From a virus: a stretch of DNA of 29,115 bases. The notes beneath the pieces were generated by a model that saw only the letters and a list, made by a program, of their open reading frames with translations, was not told the origin of the DNA and ran no database searches. Positions 6,820 to 13,314 of this stretch are shown in pieces (the first letter of the stretch is position 1; every line of letters starts with the position of its first letter). The DNA is taken from the IMG/VR virus record IMGVR_UViG_3300000547_000006, positions 1 to 29,115 of that record; one strand, 5' to 3'. The translations under genes were made by a program, and so were the position numbers.

Positions 6820-7523
6820 AAAAAATTGGCCAAACCTTTTATATCAATTTCATTATGTTCTCCACAATTTTTACATGTAAATTCCACTGGCAGAGATGCA
6901 GTTGGAATTGCCTCAATGAATTTTTTTATTTTAGAAAATTGCTCTGAATTAAGTGATTCAAGAAAATCTTTTAACTCAGATTTAGTTTGTTCTTTTGCAT
7001 CAAAAATTTCATTATCAGAATAAATTGAATCAATACAATTAATAATAACATCAAAAATTTTATCAATTGTCATATTTTCTTCATTAAAATCTGACTCAAC
7101 AACAGAATTAACTGAAGGATATTTCATCATAATCCCAACATTATCAGTTAATTGAATTTTTCTTTTTGACTTATCAGGAACATTAACAGTAATGTTTTCC
7201 AAATTAACACTTACATCGTTTTTAGTATCGCATGATTTGCAATTAAGACCTATTTCAGTAGTTTCCCCAACTGACTTACCTCTTAATTGAAGAATAATAT
7301 ATTCAATATCAAATAGTGCTAATGATTCAACATCAACAGTATCTTCAGTACAAGATTTAATGACGTCTTTGAGAGCACGTATCATTTGTTTTTGATCATT
7401 CGATTCCATAGCTAACATCAAGACTTTTTCTTCTTTAACAAGATATGGTCTATATACAGCTTTTTTACCACTTGATGGAATTGTCATTTCATATTTTGGT
7501 GTATCTAACTTAGGCAAAGCCAT
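6813..7523 (-). CDS. 26: Baseplate hub subunit gp26 (T4_baseplate family)
   Basis: gp26 takes part in assembly of the T4 baseplate hub. The 236 residues compare with 208 in T4. The N-terminus ('MALPKLDTPKYEMTIPSSGK' then 'YRPYLVKEEKVLMLAME') is typical of the T4_baseplate family, as is 'LALFDIEYIILQLRGKSVGE' at about 68-87. Two Cys-x-x-Cys pairs, Cys95/Cys98 and Cys217/Cys220, form a probable zinc ribbon bracketing a helical insertion. The start has AGGAG on the minus strand with nine bases of spacing. It ends in TAG immediately after the slippery site, so two products are expected: gp26 alone and the gp26-T fusion. The G/GT-like layout raises the possibility that gp26 here is a tail assembly chaperone rather than a hub structural part. 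Confidence 0.85.
   Translation of the reverse strand: MALPKLDTPKYEMTIPSSGKKAVYRPYLVKEEKVLMLAMESNDQKQMIRALKDVIKSCTEDTVDVESLALFDIEYIILQLRGKSVGETTEIGLNCKSCDTKNDVSVNLENITVNVPDKSKRKIQLTDNVGIMMKYPSVNSVVESDFNEENMTIDKIFDVIINCIDSIYSDNEIFDAKEQTKSELKDFLESLNSEQFSKIKKFIEAIPTASLPVEFTCKNCGEHNEIDIKGLANFFG
6819..6825 (-). promoter_or_regulatory. Predicted -1 ribosomal frameshift slippery heptamer
   Basis: On the minus strand the heptamer is T TTT TTC in the gp26 frame (codons Phe-Phe), one Gly codon before the TAG stop. It fits the X XXY YYZ rule: both tRNAs re-pair after slipping back one base. An AAAAGG at 6840-6835 ends nine bases upstream and could act as an internal Shine-Dalgarno stimulator, as in E. 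coli dnaX. I see no convincing downstream hairpin. The site lies inside a window of only 31 bases where both frames are open. Confidence 0.7.
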
Positions 7524-7535
7524 AATATGTTACTC

Positions 7536-9065
7536 CTATTTTATATTAAAGTTAACTGGATTTGCGTTCGGCAAATTATCAATTTTTGAATCTTTACTTA
7601 CTGGCGCCGTTATTGTAGGCAGTGTTTTTAAATCTATTTTACCTGTAATCGTTGGTGCTAATCCTGGTAATTCAGATGTGTTTATGGTACCAAGTTGTTG
7701 ATTGGCCAATGTTGGAAGACTAGTCGCATCAAAGAGTCTTGCGGGTGGTGGTTCTAATCCTGGTAATTCAGATGTGTTTATGGTACCAGGTTGTTGATTA
7801 GTCAATGTTGGAAGACTAGACGCATCAAAGAGTCTTGTAGGTGATGGCTCTAATCCTGGTAAATTAGTTATATTTGCTGGATTTTGAAATGGGCCTACAG
7901 GAGGAGGAGGCTGTAAAACTGGTGTAACTGTTGGTAAATTAAATCTAGTGACTGCAGATGGAACAATAGGTCTTGGTAGTTCTAAAGATGCGCCAGCATT
8001 TTCAAATGCATCATTAGCTCTAGGCAGTGAAATAGGAATTCTTTGCCCAGTAAATGAATCATCGCGTCTAGGCAGTGAAATAGGAATTCTTTGCCCAGTA
8101 AATGAATCATCGCGTCTAGGTAAAGAATTTTCTATAATACTGGAGTTATTAGACAAACCAAATTCTCGTGGCGGCAAATTTTCAAAATTAGCAAATCTTT
8201 CAAATTGTGTGTCATTAAGCGGTAACTGTATACTGGATATACGTGAATTTGAAAATGATTCTACAACGGGTAAAGAAATAAAATCAGGTTGATTTATAAA
8301 TGCTTGATTATTTTGTGGAAGATTTCTAGTGTCAAATCCTAATTCATATTCAAACGGACTAAATTGACGTGGTAAAAATTGTTCAGCTGGTTGATTTATA
8401 AATGACTCAGATTTTCTTGGCAATCTTTGTTCTGGCGTTTGATTTTTGAATGGGTCAGTCTTTATGGGCAAGAATTGATCAGCACCTTTGATATTAAATG
8501 ACTCAGATTTTCTTGGTAATTCAAGTATTTGCTCACGACGAGAAAATAGTGTTTCTTCTTTCCAATTATCGTATGAAAGTACAGCAGTACATCTCAATAC
8601 TTGATTTTCATTACTATTTGATAATTCCATACTGCTTAAAGAAGTGGGATAAGCTGCATATAAAGTAATTACTTTAGTAACTTCGTCATTTTGATTTAAG
8701 TGTTCTATTGTAACCTGTCGCGTGTATATATCTTTTGTATTCACAGTATACACACCCAATTGTTCATCAATATCATTGATAACAAGTGACTGCCATGTTT
8801 TAAGGTAATTCCATGAATACCAATCATTTGTTAATATAAAGCTAACTGTAACATCTTCATTTAAAAAGGCATAAGGCTTTTTGTATGACTTCATGGTTGT
8901 CATGTAGTCAGACGTAGCAATTTGTCTTCCTGGCAATGTTACTGAATCGCAAAGTATATTAAGTTTGTCTCCATCACCCCTATCAAGTATTATTCGATAG
9001 CGATTACCACGGGCTGTACCACCTGATGATCTAAATTGCGCGAGCATCTGATCTACAGTACTCAT
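7536..9065 (-). CDS. Tail-tube-like protein with long 16-residue LP-repeat tail
   Basis: Residues 1 to about 175 look like the gp19/tail-tube fold of T4-like phages: 'LPGRQIATSDYMT', an aromatic 'PYAFLNEDVTVSFIL', 'TWQSLVIN', 'AYPTSLSSMELS' and a final strand ending Tyr-Asp-Asn-Trp. From residue 183 to the end (509) the chain is about 20 consecutive units, mostly 16 residues long, each opening Leu-Pro and often carrying Phe at position 8 (for example 'LPRRDDSFTGQRIPIS', present twice in exact copy). This tail is Pro/Asn/Ser-rich and probably extended or disordered. It overlaps the upstream gene by four bases (ATGA) and ends 12 bases before gp26. I do not know a named T4 counterpart; a tube initiator, terminator or minor tube protein are candidates. 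Confidence 0.7.
   Translation of the reverse strand: MSTVDQMLAQFRSSGGTARGNRYRIILDRGDGDKLNILCDSVTLPGRQIATSDYMTTMKSYKKPYAFLNEDVTVSFILTNDWYSWNYLKTWQSLVINDIDEQLGVYTVNTKDIYTRQVTIEHLNQNDEVTKVITLYAAYPTSLSSMELSNSNENQVLRCTAVLSYDNWKEETLFSRREQILELPRKSESFNIKGADQFLPIKTDPFKNQTPEQRLPRKSESFINQPAEQFLPRQFSPFEYELGFDTRNLPQNNQAFINQPDFISLPVVESFSNSRISSIQLPLNDTQFERFANFENLPPREFGLSNNSSIIENSLPRRDDSFTGQRIPISLPRRDDSFTGQRIPISLPRANDAFENAGASLELPRPIVPSAVTRFNLPTVTPVLQPPPPVGPFQNPANITNLPGLEPSPTRLFDASSLPTLTNQQPGTINTSELPGLEPPPARLFDATSLPTLANQQLGTINTSELPGLAPTITGKIDLKTLPTITAPVSKDSKIDNLPNANPVNFNIK
7658..7849 (-). repeat. Two near-identical 96-bp tandem units in the LP-repeat gene
   Basis: Units at 7658-7753 and 7754-7849 differ at a handful of positions and are followed by a partial third copy from 7850. 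Each encodes 32 residues, that is two of the 16-residue LP units ('LPGLEP...RLFDA' then 'LPTL.NQQ.GTINTSE'). The length being exactly twice the basic unit shows expansion by in-frame duplication. Confidence 0.9.
8020..8115 (-). repeat. Perfect 48-bp tandem duplication in the LP-repeat gene
   Basis: 8020-8067 and 8068-8115 are identical over all 48 bases and encode the same 16-residue unit twice. Neighbouring LP units are diverged, so this copy is recent and points to ongoing expansion or contraction by slippage or recombination. There are no spacers, so it is not a CRISPR array. Confidence 0.95.
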
Positions 9066-9658
9066 GATCGGTATATCCTTTTAGATTCGTTCCAAACTGA
9101 TCGCTTATTTTTACCTTTAAACTGTTCAGTCGGCAAAAATATTGCAATGTCCCATTCTGACGCTGGGATCAATGCAACTTTTGATTTTAAATGTTTTGTT
9201 AAATAGTGTTTAAAGCATGGCTTAAATTCACGATATTCAGCCGCGGCTGATAATATTTGATAATTTATCTTAAGTCTAGTATTTTCATTGTATCTTTTAT
9301 TTGTTGCAACATCCATTAACTTATCAAGGAGAATTGCACGAGTCATTGGTTCAATATAATGTAAATTAATTCCATAAAAACCATCTTGTGCTGGTCCGAC
9401 CATTATAGTTAAAGGAAACCTGTCATAATATGGAAGTTGATCTTTGTATTTTGGATCATAAAAATAATGATACATGCGACCAACTAATGGTCGTGTACGT
9501 TCCTCCAATAAAGGATCCCTAAGTAAATTTCGCCGATTGATTGAAGTTAAGTCTCGAGCTTTTTCCGCAAACCACCTACGCGATTCTTCAGTGCGGCGCG
9601 CAATTCCTTTACTTGCAATTTCGGTTTGTAATTTTTTGAATAATGATTCTTCAGCCAT
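9062..9658 (-). CDS. Conserved T4-like phage protein next to gp4 (possibly virion/DNA-end related)
   Basis: The 198-residue protein has a basic helical N-terminus (about 1-50) and then a conserved core: 'VGRMYHYFYDPKYKDQLPYY', 'DRFPLTIMVGPAQDGFYGIN', 'LHYIEPMTRAILLDKLM', and 'FKPCFKHYLTKHLKSKVA' about residues 150-167, ending 'EWDIAIFLPTEQF'. I recall this family from marine T4-like phages but cannot name its function securely. In T4 the neighbour of gene 4 is gene 2 (DNA-end protector), so a gp2-type role is one option at low confidence. No Shine-Dalgarno precedes the ATG. A TATAAATA late promoter ends exactly five bases before it, which predicts a leaderless transcript. The end overlaps the tail-tube-like gene by four bases. 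Confidence 0.65.
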   Translation of the reverse strand: MAEESLFKKLQTEIASKGIARRTEESRRWFAEKARDLTSINRRNLLRDPLLEERTRPLVGRMYHYFYDPKYKDQLPYYDRFPLTIMVGPAQDGFYGINLHYIEPMTRAILLDKLMDVATNKRYNENTRLKINYQILSAAAEYREFKPCFKHYLTKHLKSKVALIPASEWDIAIFLPTEQFKGKNKRSVWNESKRIYRS

Positions 9659-9663
9659 AGTAT

Positions 9664-9671
9664 TATTTATA
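9664..9671 (-). promoter_or_regulatory. T4-type late promoter, five bases before a start codon
   Basis: The minus strand reads TATAAATA, the full T4 late promoter octamer recognised by gp55-directed polymerase with gp33. Five bases separate it from the ATG at 9658. By T4 spacing the transcript would begin at or within a base or two of that A. Confidence 0.75.
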
Positions 9672-9676
9672 CTGAA

Positions 9677-10126
9677 TTACTTAAGGATTTTAATACCTAA
9701 AGATCGTAAAGTATCTTCAGTCCATATATCAAATTTAAGACCATGTTTCATTGCGAATTCTTGTGCAGCTTCCCACTTTGATTGGTTTTTAATGTATGTT
9801 AGTGATTCGCTTATGTATTTTTTTGTACGCCGTCCAGGATTTTTAGGTGGTGCCGTTTCTTTCTTTGGTTTAATTTCGATGATATATTTTTCACCATTAG
9901 AATTTTCAAACCAAAGATCCACATAGTATCGATGTATTTTATTATCTGTAGCACAACGATACGGTATGACAATTTCCTCTGATCCAAAATATTTTATATC
10001 TTGATTTTCATCAAGCCATTTTAGTGCAGCTCTTTCCCAACTGGATCTGTATATCACATTATTTACATCGCCAACATATTTGTGTTTATTTTTTACTTTA
10101 TATTTTCCTTTATAATAGTTAGCCAA
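9677..10126 (-). CDS. 4: Head completion protein gp4
   Basis: gp4 (also called gp50) finishes filled heads before tail joining and has a nuclease-like fold. The 149 residues equal the T4 length (150). Visible motifs are the N-terminal 'YYKGKYKVKNKHKYVGD', then 'VIYRSSWERAALKWLDEN', 'GSEEIVIPYR', 'HRYYVDLWFE' and 'YIIEIKPKKE'. The Glu of SSWE, the Asp of YYVDLWF and the Glu-x-Lys of IEIKP fit a PD-(D/E)xK-type nuclease site. The start is TTG (10126-10124), supported by AGAGGA seven bases upstream and by the N-terminal motif beginning right there. It overlaps the preceding small ORF by eight bases. T4 also places gene 4 near gene 53, which here lies just across the divergent promoter region. 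Confidence 0.9.
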   Translation of the reverse strand: MANYYKGKYKVKNKHKYVGDVNNVIYRSSWERAALKWLDENQDIKYFGSEEIVIPYRCATDNKIHRYYVDLWFENSNGEKYIIEIKPKKETAPPKNPGRRTKKYISESLTYIKNQSKWEAAQEFAMKHGLKFDIWTEDTLRSLGIKILK

Positions 10127-10307
10127 TTTTTCTTCCTCTTACCCAATTTTCACCTGGACACGTTTTTGATCTAACAACAGTTTTTCCATCATTCCACCAA
10201 AGCATACCTTTAGATGATGGTGGTTTAATTCCTAATTTTTTATATTGTTCCGATCGCTCTTTATACTTATCTTTATTTTTTGGTGTAAATCTACCACGAT
10301 ATGCCAT
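10119..10307 (-). CDS. 62-aa chimera: gp4-like N-terminus plus homing-endonuclease-type module
   Basis: Residues 1-15 ('MAYRGRFTPKNKDKY') closely match the start of gp4 encoded immediately downstream (Tyr-Lys-Gly-Lys-Tyr...Lys-Asn-Lys-His-Lys-Tyr). After a short linker, residues 33-62 hold 'KGMLWWNDGKTVVRSKTCPG' followed by Glu-Asn-Trp-Val-Arg-Gly-Arg. This Trp-Trp-Asn-x-Gly...Pro-Gly-x-x-Trp...Gly-Arg pattern resembles a short module I associate with phage HNH and GIY-YIG homing endonucleases, where it is thought to help DNA binding. No nuclease domain is present. The ATG at 10307 has only a weak GAG as ribosome site, and the end overlaps gp4. It could be a real small DNA-binding protein, the relic of a homing gene, or a leader peptide that couples gp4 translation. 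Confidence 0.55.
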   Translation of the reverse strand: MAYRGRFTPKNKDKYKERSEQYKKLGIKPPSSKGMLWWNDGKTVVRSKTCPGENWVRGRKIG

Positions 10308-10314
10308 ATAAATA
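10307..10314 (+). promoter_or_regulatory. T4-type late promoter for the plus-strand tail operon
   Basis: TATAAATA at 10307-10314 is the full late octamer. Transcription would begin near 10320, leaving a leader of about 27 bases to the ATG at 10347, which has GGAG as ribosome site. The promoter abuts the start codon of the divergent minus-strand ORF (10307-10305). Confidence 0.85.
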
Positions 10315-10341
10315 ATCTCATAAAATTAAAACATTACGGAG

Positions 10342-10349
10342 TATTTATG
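10342..10349 (-). promoter_or_regulatory. Candidate late promoter (one mismatch) for the minus-strand operon
   Basis: The minus strand reads CATAAATA, one base off the late octamer, 34 bases upstream of the ATG at 10307. It overlaps the start codon of the plus-strand gene at 10347. It mirrors the plus-strand promoter, but the mismatch lowers confidence. Confidence 0.4.
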
Positions 10350-11165
10350 GCCCGTCTTCGGTTCCCTTCTAATTCTCAAAATGATGAAAGTCCATATGTC
10401 GTATTCACTACACATAAAGCACAGTATAATAACGTAGGATCAAAAATTGATTCTGTTGAAACGGGAAATTCTGTTGCTTTATATTTTCCTGCAAATTATA
10501 CGGTATCTGATTCATTTAATTATCAAACAGAGTCAACTGGATTGGTAGGTGCTGCAGTGGAAAGTTTTAGAAGTGGAAGAGGCTCTTCTATTACTGAAGA
10601 AGATGTACAAGAGGTTGCAAAAGCAGCCCTAACAAATAAAAATTCAGCTGCAGTATTAACCGGGTTAGGGGCAGCTGGCATTGCTTCTTTAGGATTAAGC
10701 GGGTTTTCTAGTTTACTTGGAGGAGCTGCCGTTGGTTCTGCTGTTGGTAATGTGGCTGCTGAATTTGCTAAGGAAGAGCAGGTTGCATTAAATCCTAGAG
10801 AGTTTATGTTATTTAAATCTCCTAATATTAGAACATTTTCATTTTCATTTAACCTTATTCCATCAAATGAAAATGAAATAGAAGCTATACCAAATATTAT
10901 AAAATTTTTTAGAAAAGCTGCATACCCAAGTTTACATTCGGTAAATGCTGTTTATAACTTTCCAGAAGCATTTAATATTAACATAGGTAATTCGGACAGT
11001 GTTATTAAAATACCAGAAGTATTTTGTGAAGGTGTTAATGTTGCATATAATCCAAACTCAATGTCTTATTTTAGAGTCGATAATTTACCAGTTGAAATTA
11101 ATCTTGGATTATCGTTTAAAGAAATTAAACCTATCAATAAAGCTTTTGTTGATTTAGGATATTAA
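10347..11165 (+). CDS. Baseplate tail-tube initiator/cap, gp48/gp54-like
   Basis: In T4, gp54 and gp48 sit on the baseplate hub and start tube polymerisation. The ATG at 10347 (272 residues) is preferred over an in-frame upstream codon at 10245, because it has GGAG nine bases upstream and follows a late promoter, while the longer form would reach into the divergent gene. The N-terminus is 'MARLRFPSN'. A Gly/Ala-rich, flexible middle (about 70-150) separates it from a conserved C-terminal domain with 'NPREFMLFKSPNIRTFSFSF' and 'NIIKFFRKAAYPSL', typical of the gp48/gp54/tube-fold family. Only one such gene is visible here, so whether it plays the part of gp48 or gp54 cannot be settled; the other may be the tube-like protein at 7536-9065 or lie elsewhere. 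Confidence 0.75.
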   Translation: MARLRFPSNSQNDESPYVVFTTHKAQYNNVGSKIDSVETGNSVALYFPANYTVSDSFNYQTESTGLVGAAVESFRSGRGSSITEEDVQEVAKAALTNKNSAAVLTGLGAAGIASLGLSGFSSLLGGAAVGSAVGNVAAEFAKEEQVALNPREFMLFKSPNIRTFSFSFNLIPSNENEIEAIPNIIKFFRKAAYPSLHSVNAVYNFPEAFNINIGNSDSVIKIPEVFCEGVNVAYNPNSMSYFRVDNLPVEINLGLSFKEIKPINKAFVDLGY

Positions 11166-11167
11166 AT

Positions 11168-11884
11168 ATGTCTTATTTTAGAAATTTTAAAAAAGGTACC
11201 TTTAGAGTAAATGATAAAACTTTAGAGGTAGTTAATATTGCGCATTATACTCGCATTTTAGAAAAAATTGCCGATGACATTAGCTTTTATACATATTATA
11301 ATTTAGTTAATGGCGATAGGCTTGATACAATATCACAAAAAATATATGGTACTCCAGAATATTATTGGACAATATTTTTATTGAATAAAAATATAATAAA
11401 TACTTACGAATATGTAGCAAAAGAATACAACTTTGAACTTATAGAATACTTATCAGAAAAATATCCTGGATACGCTCTTAAGTTAGCTCCTGAGCAAACG
11501 TTAGCAAACAAATTTCAAATATCGGAAAAAGTTTCTTTTGCATCGTATGAAGGAATTTTGACTAATAAATTTACATCTCTTGGTTATTTGACTGTTGATG
11601 TTACATCTGAAAATAATTTTCCTCTCAATCAAACATTTACTATTACTGGAGAAACGTCGGGAGATTCTGTTGAAATTGCAAATGTTGTAGAATATTACAA
11701 TGCACCACACCACTATGAAACTTCAGATGGTGAATGGGTGCTTTGGAATAATTTATTGGGTACTCCTGTTACTATACTTGAATATGAAACATCAATTAAC
11801 GATACATATTCTCAACTTAAAGTAATACGACCAGATAAAATATATAATATTACATCTGAATTTGAAAGACAAATGGGTAGATAA
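11168..11884 (+). CDS. 53: Baseplate wedge subunit gp53
   Basis: gp53 is the wedge protein that clamps the inner baseplate together in T4. The 238 residues are somewhat longer than T4's 196. The N-terminal half carries 'YNLVNGDRLDTISQKIYGTP' followed by 'EYYWTIFLLNKNIIN', the LysM-like segment typical of gp53 and its relatives. The extra length lies in a beta-rich middle (about 110-180), probably an inserted domain, before a C-terminal 'IRPDKIYNITSEFERQM'. The gene starts two bases after the previous stop and its last base is the first base of the next start (TAATG). Confidence 0.88.
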   Translation: MSYFRNFKKGTFRVNDKTLEVVNIAHYTRILEKIADDISFYTYYNLVNGDRLDTISQKIYGTPEYYWTIFLLNKNIINTYEYVAKEYNFELIEYLSEKYPGYALKLAPEQTLANKFQISEKVSFASYEGILTNKFTSLGYLTVDVTSENNFPLNQTFTITGETSGDSVEIANVVEYYNAPHHYETSDGEWVLWNNLLGTPVTILEYETSINDTYSQLKVIRPDKIYNITSEFERQMGR

Positions 11885-13314
11885 TGGCTGATAATTTAGA
11901 TCCTAATGTTTATGCGCTTATGCCCAAAAAAATTAAGGGCATGGCAGTTGTTATTGAAAGATATAATAAAAGTACAGTTGATATTACATCAAACATAACT
12001 GAAATATCTTTATATGAATCAATTTATACTCCATTTATGTATGGCGAAATTATTATTGTAGATAATTCCGCTATGTTGTCTAAGTTTCCGTTCATTGGAC
12101 AAGAAAAAGTATTAATTGCTTGGGAACGCGAAGATAAAACTATCGCAAAAGTTTTTTATGTTACAGATGTTTTTGACGCTAAACAAATAAATGAAACAAC
12201 TGGCGGTTATGGTATATCAATTACATCAGAAAAACAAGTACGTAATTCAATATCTTTATTTTCAAAATCATACAAAGGAAATTCAGCAGATATTATAAAA
12301 GACATATATTCAGAGTTTTTACTAGAAGAATTAGATGTAAAAACACAAGGATATTACAGTCATAATATTGTTTTTCCATATATAAAGCCTTTAGCTGCAA
12401 TCAATATGATTCAAAAGGCAACACCTGCTGCAGACAAAACTCCAATATTTGTATATGATACTTTGTATGGAGAAAGGCCTGTATTAAACTCAATGGGTAA
12501 CATGTTAGATCAAGATCCTGTTTTAACTATTGACCCCAAAAATACTGTATCATTAAATCCTAGAAGCACTATGGTTGAACTTGAAAACTTTAGAAATCAG
12601 GCATATGATGTAAAAATTAATCGTGCATATAATACATTAGATCAGTTAGGGAATGGGGCGTATGCATGTCAAACATTAGCAGTTGATGTTAGTGAAAGAA
12701 GCTATAATGTTACGGACTTCGATTTTACAATTCATGCCCCGACATATTGTAGTAAAGATTGGATCTCTACGTTTTTTACTTTTGATGATGTCATAAATAC
12801 TGATAACCCTGATAATGTGTTAGTTAACGGAATACGAACAACAAAGGCCCCAGTACAGTATAGAAATAATTTATCTTTTGACGATCATCCAAACTTAAAT
12901 ACAATTGACGAAAATATTGCTGCTGGTATGGCATCTTATATGAAAAGATTGAAGTCAACATCAGTAAATGTATATATGAATTCTGTCACGGATTTAGAAG
13001 CTGGCAAAACAGTTGAACTTAAATGGTATAGATTTTCACCAAAGTTGCAAAATGAAGATCCTGATGATAAAGTTAATTCTGGAAAATATCTTATTGCTGC
13101 ATTAAGGCATTATATAAAAAATAATGAATATACAATGTCACTTGAGTTAATTAGAGATGGAATGGGAGAAGATGCACATCTCTATGTTAATAAAGAACCA
13201 CCTAATTTTGGTAATCCGCCACGCTCACAAGAGTCGCTTTTAGCTAATTACGATACGAAAGATCCTGAGTCTTTTATATCTGGAATATTTGGAGATTTTT
13301 TCGATAATGAATAA
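11884..13314 (+). CDS. Baseplate central hub protein, gp27-like
   Basis: gp27 forms the trimeric ring that adapts the needle (gp5) to the six-fold tail. The 476 residues are longer than T4 gp27 (391). The N-terminal domain shows 'VDITSNITEISLYESIYTPF', 'GEIIIVDNSAMLSKFPFIGQ' and 'VFYVTDVFDAKQI', the pattern of hub beta-barrel domains in gp27/VgrG-like proteins. Further on come 'KSYKGNSADIIKDIYSEFL' and a C-terminal barrel containing 'VTDLEAGKTVELKWYRFS' and 'SGKYLIAALRHYI'. It is followed directly by the gp5-like needle, as expected for hub partners. The final residues are acidic and flexible. Similarity to gp27 is by architecture, not close sequence. Confidence 0.75.
   Translation: MADNLDPNVYALMPKKIKGMAVVIERYNKSTVDITSNITEISLYESIYTPFMYGEIIIVDNSAMLSKFPFIGQEKVLIAWEREDKTIAKVFYVTDVFDAKQINETTGGYGISITSEKQVRNSISLFSKSYKGNSADIIKDIYSEFLLEELDVKTQGYYSHNIVFPYIKPLAAINMIQKATPAADKTPIFVYDTLYGERPVLNSMGNMLDQDPVLTIDPKNTVSLNPRSTMVELENFRNQAYDVKINRAYNTLDQLGNGAYACQTLAVDVSERSYNVTDFDFTIHAPTYCSKDWISTFFTFDDVINTDNPDNVLVNGIRTTKAPVQYRNNLSFDDHPNLNTIDENIAAGMASYMKRLKSTSVNVYMNSVTDLEAGKTVELKWYRFSPKLQNEDPDDKVNSGKYLIAALRHYIKNNEYTMSLELIRDGMGEDAHLYVNKEPPNFGNPPRSQESLLANYDTKDPESFISGIFGDFFDNE

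Noticed and set aside
8020-8115. Direct repeats as a possible CRISPR array
   Set aside because: The repeats are immediately adjacent without spacers, in frame, and encode a protein repeat.
9474-9926. 150-codon plus-strand frame opposite gp4 and the 198-aa gene
   Set aside because: It covers the antisense of two conserved genes and their junction, with no ribosome site or recognisable protein features.
10245-10346. N-terminal extension of the gp48/54-like protein
   Set aside because: The extra residues come from sequence antisense to the divergent ORF and across the late promoter; ATG 10347 has a good ribosome site.
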